Below, piece by piece: positions 63,371-64,000 of a stretch of DNA of 64,000 nt; position 1 is the first letter of the stretch, and every line of letters begins with the position of its first letter. The notes beneath the pieces are model-generated. The model did not search any database, was not told where the DNA came from, and saw nothing but the letters and a program-made list of their open reading frames with translations. Made by a program: the position numbers and the translations under genes. The DNA is from Bacilli bacterium (GTDB taxonomy: Bacteria > Bacillota_I > Bacilli_A > RF39 > UBA660): NCBI GenBank assembly GCA_017409785.1, contig JAFQSD010000002.1:62001-126000 (forward strand), in the 5' to 3' direction.

Positions 63371-64000
63371 AACTTGTTTTAATTACATTTATGTACCAAT
63401 TAATTTTCCCTGCCCAAGTATTTCCTTCACAATACTTTGGAGCAATTGTTTCTACTGTAGTAAGTCCTACTGCATAATAATTCTTATAAAGATTATCAAC
63501 AAATCCTCTAATTCCATCATCTAAAGTATCAAATCTTTTAAATGAACCACTACCACATGTTGGTCTACCTTTTTGTCCACCAACATTGTTACAATATTGT
63601 ACTAAGTTTGAACATTTAGCACGACATCCTGTTTCATGAAGAATAATAGCAGTTGCAATATAAGGGTCAACTCCCTTTTCAATACAATAACTAGCAATTA
63701 ATTCTCCTTTTCCACCGATATAACCATTTCCTAAGTTACGATCAAGTTTAGCACCCAATTCTTCTAAAGTAAGTCCATCATAAACTTCTGTTCTTGGTGC
63801 AATAACAACAGAAACTGGTGTAGTTTCCATTTCTACTTCTTGAAATACCATATCTGAATCAGTATCATCAGAAGAATCTTTAACATACATATTGGCAGAT
63901 GCAGCCATATTCTTTATATCAATTTCTTCTATACTAAATGACTTCTCAGTTTGTAAAAATACCGCAACACTTATCATTGCTAGTCCTACAATAGCTAAGA
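63369..64000 (-). CDS. Lysozyme/glucosaminidase-like exported protein (5' end outside window)
   Basis: The frame is open to the right edge (LAIVGLAMISVAV in the last bases belongs to the membrane or signal helix), so the true start lies beyond 64000 and only about 210 residues are visible. After a short Thr/Asp/Ser linker comes a domain with ELIASYCIEKGVDPYIATAI, ILHETGCRAKCSNLVQYCNNVGG and NTWAGKINWYINVI, the pattern of glucosaminidase/lysozyme-like catalytic domains; the Glu in HETG is the likely catalytic residue. Six cysteines are unusual and may form disulfides. It should cut peptidoglycan. Confidence 0.75.
   Translation of the reverse strand, partial: LAIVGLAMISVAVFLQTEKSFSIEEIDIKNMAASANMYVKDSSDDTDSDMVFQEVEMETTPVSVVIAPRTEVYDGLTLEELGAKLDRNLGNGYIGGKGELIASYCIEKGVDPYIATAIILHETGCRAKCSNLVQYCNNVGGQKGRPTCGSGSFKRFDTLDDGIRGFVDNLYKNYYAVGLTTVETIAPKYCEGNTWAGKINWYINVIKTS

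Overview
The window is AT-rich DNA from a low-GC Gram-positive (Bacillota-type) bacterium using the standard code (TGA is a stop). Shine-Dalgarno sites are strong (AGGAGG-like), promoters are sigma-A type and often extended -10, and many terminators are short hairpins overlapping stop codons. The mix of divIVA/sepF, a T-box ileS, a SpoIIIAH-like and a GerM-like gene, OLE RNA with its DUF21 partner, and a cyclic-glucan-synthase-like giant suggests an uncultured anaerobic, gut-type Bacilli/Clostridia lineage. I cannot name the species. Nearly all genes are on the minus strand; the plus-strand genes are confined to about 44.4-55.7 kb. No insertion sequence, prophage, rRNA operon or CRISPR array was seen.

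Layout. 1-1.7 kb: the start of an unknown gene, tRNA-Arg, and a SpoIIIAH-like/GerM-like sporulation pair. 1.8-4.5 kb: SDR reductase, aluminium-resistance-type PLP enzyme and a DUF5684-like membrane protein. 4.6-17.8 kb: the most unusual region, five paralogous repeat proteins (446, 759, 809, 1115 and 947 aa) plus a 90-aa relative and a thioredoxin-like membrane protein. The five have the same N- and C-terminal caps around about 7 to 30 copies of a 26- or 28-residue unit with a near-invariant cysteine. The caps and the small protein resemble mTERF-type helical repeats. 17.8-18.2 kb: an unannotated, probable type I toxin-antitoxin locus: a 30-aa hydrophobic peptide, a convergent antisense RNA and a 14-bp 5'-3' mRNA pairing. 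18.2-30.9 kb: core genes (T-box-controlled ileS with the rare GXHH signature, a divergent sigma-like protein, divIVA, sepF, HerA-like ATPase, lipoprotein, PP2C phosphatase, asnS, NagZ-like hydrolase, RluA-type synthase). 31-43 kb: zinc-ribbon membrane protein, HAD hydrolase, PAP2 phosphatase, pgi, and a 2551-aa cyclic beta-glucan synthase/phosphorylase-like protein. 43-44.5 kb: tRNAs Ser, Glu, Asn, Ile, Lys and a HIT protein. 44.6-55.7 kb: hypothetical genes, a murF-ddl operon in which MurF carries an N-terminal membrane domain, an ABC exporter, a DMT-type carrier and a small deoxyribosyltransferase-like protein. 55.8-64 kb: tRNAs Gly and Cys, unknown membrane proteins, an ABC-F ATPase, a kinase-like protein, an OapA-like DUF21 protein directly after a roughly 600-nt structured RNA that I interpret as OLE RNA, a predicted membrane zinc metallopeptidase and the 3' part of a lysozyme/glucosaminidase-like protein.

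How genes may work together: MurF, Ddl, NagZ-like hydrolase, PAP2 and the terminal lytic-type protein serve envelope turnover; SepF/DivIVA serve division; OLE RNA and OapA would form a membrane ribonucleoprotein. Three scattered genes (sigma-like, kinase-like, metallopeptidase) share an almost identical promoter and leader and may form a small regulon. Family assignments rest on motif recognition by eye; no database search was run.
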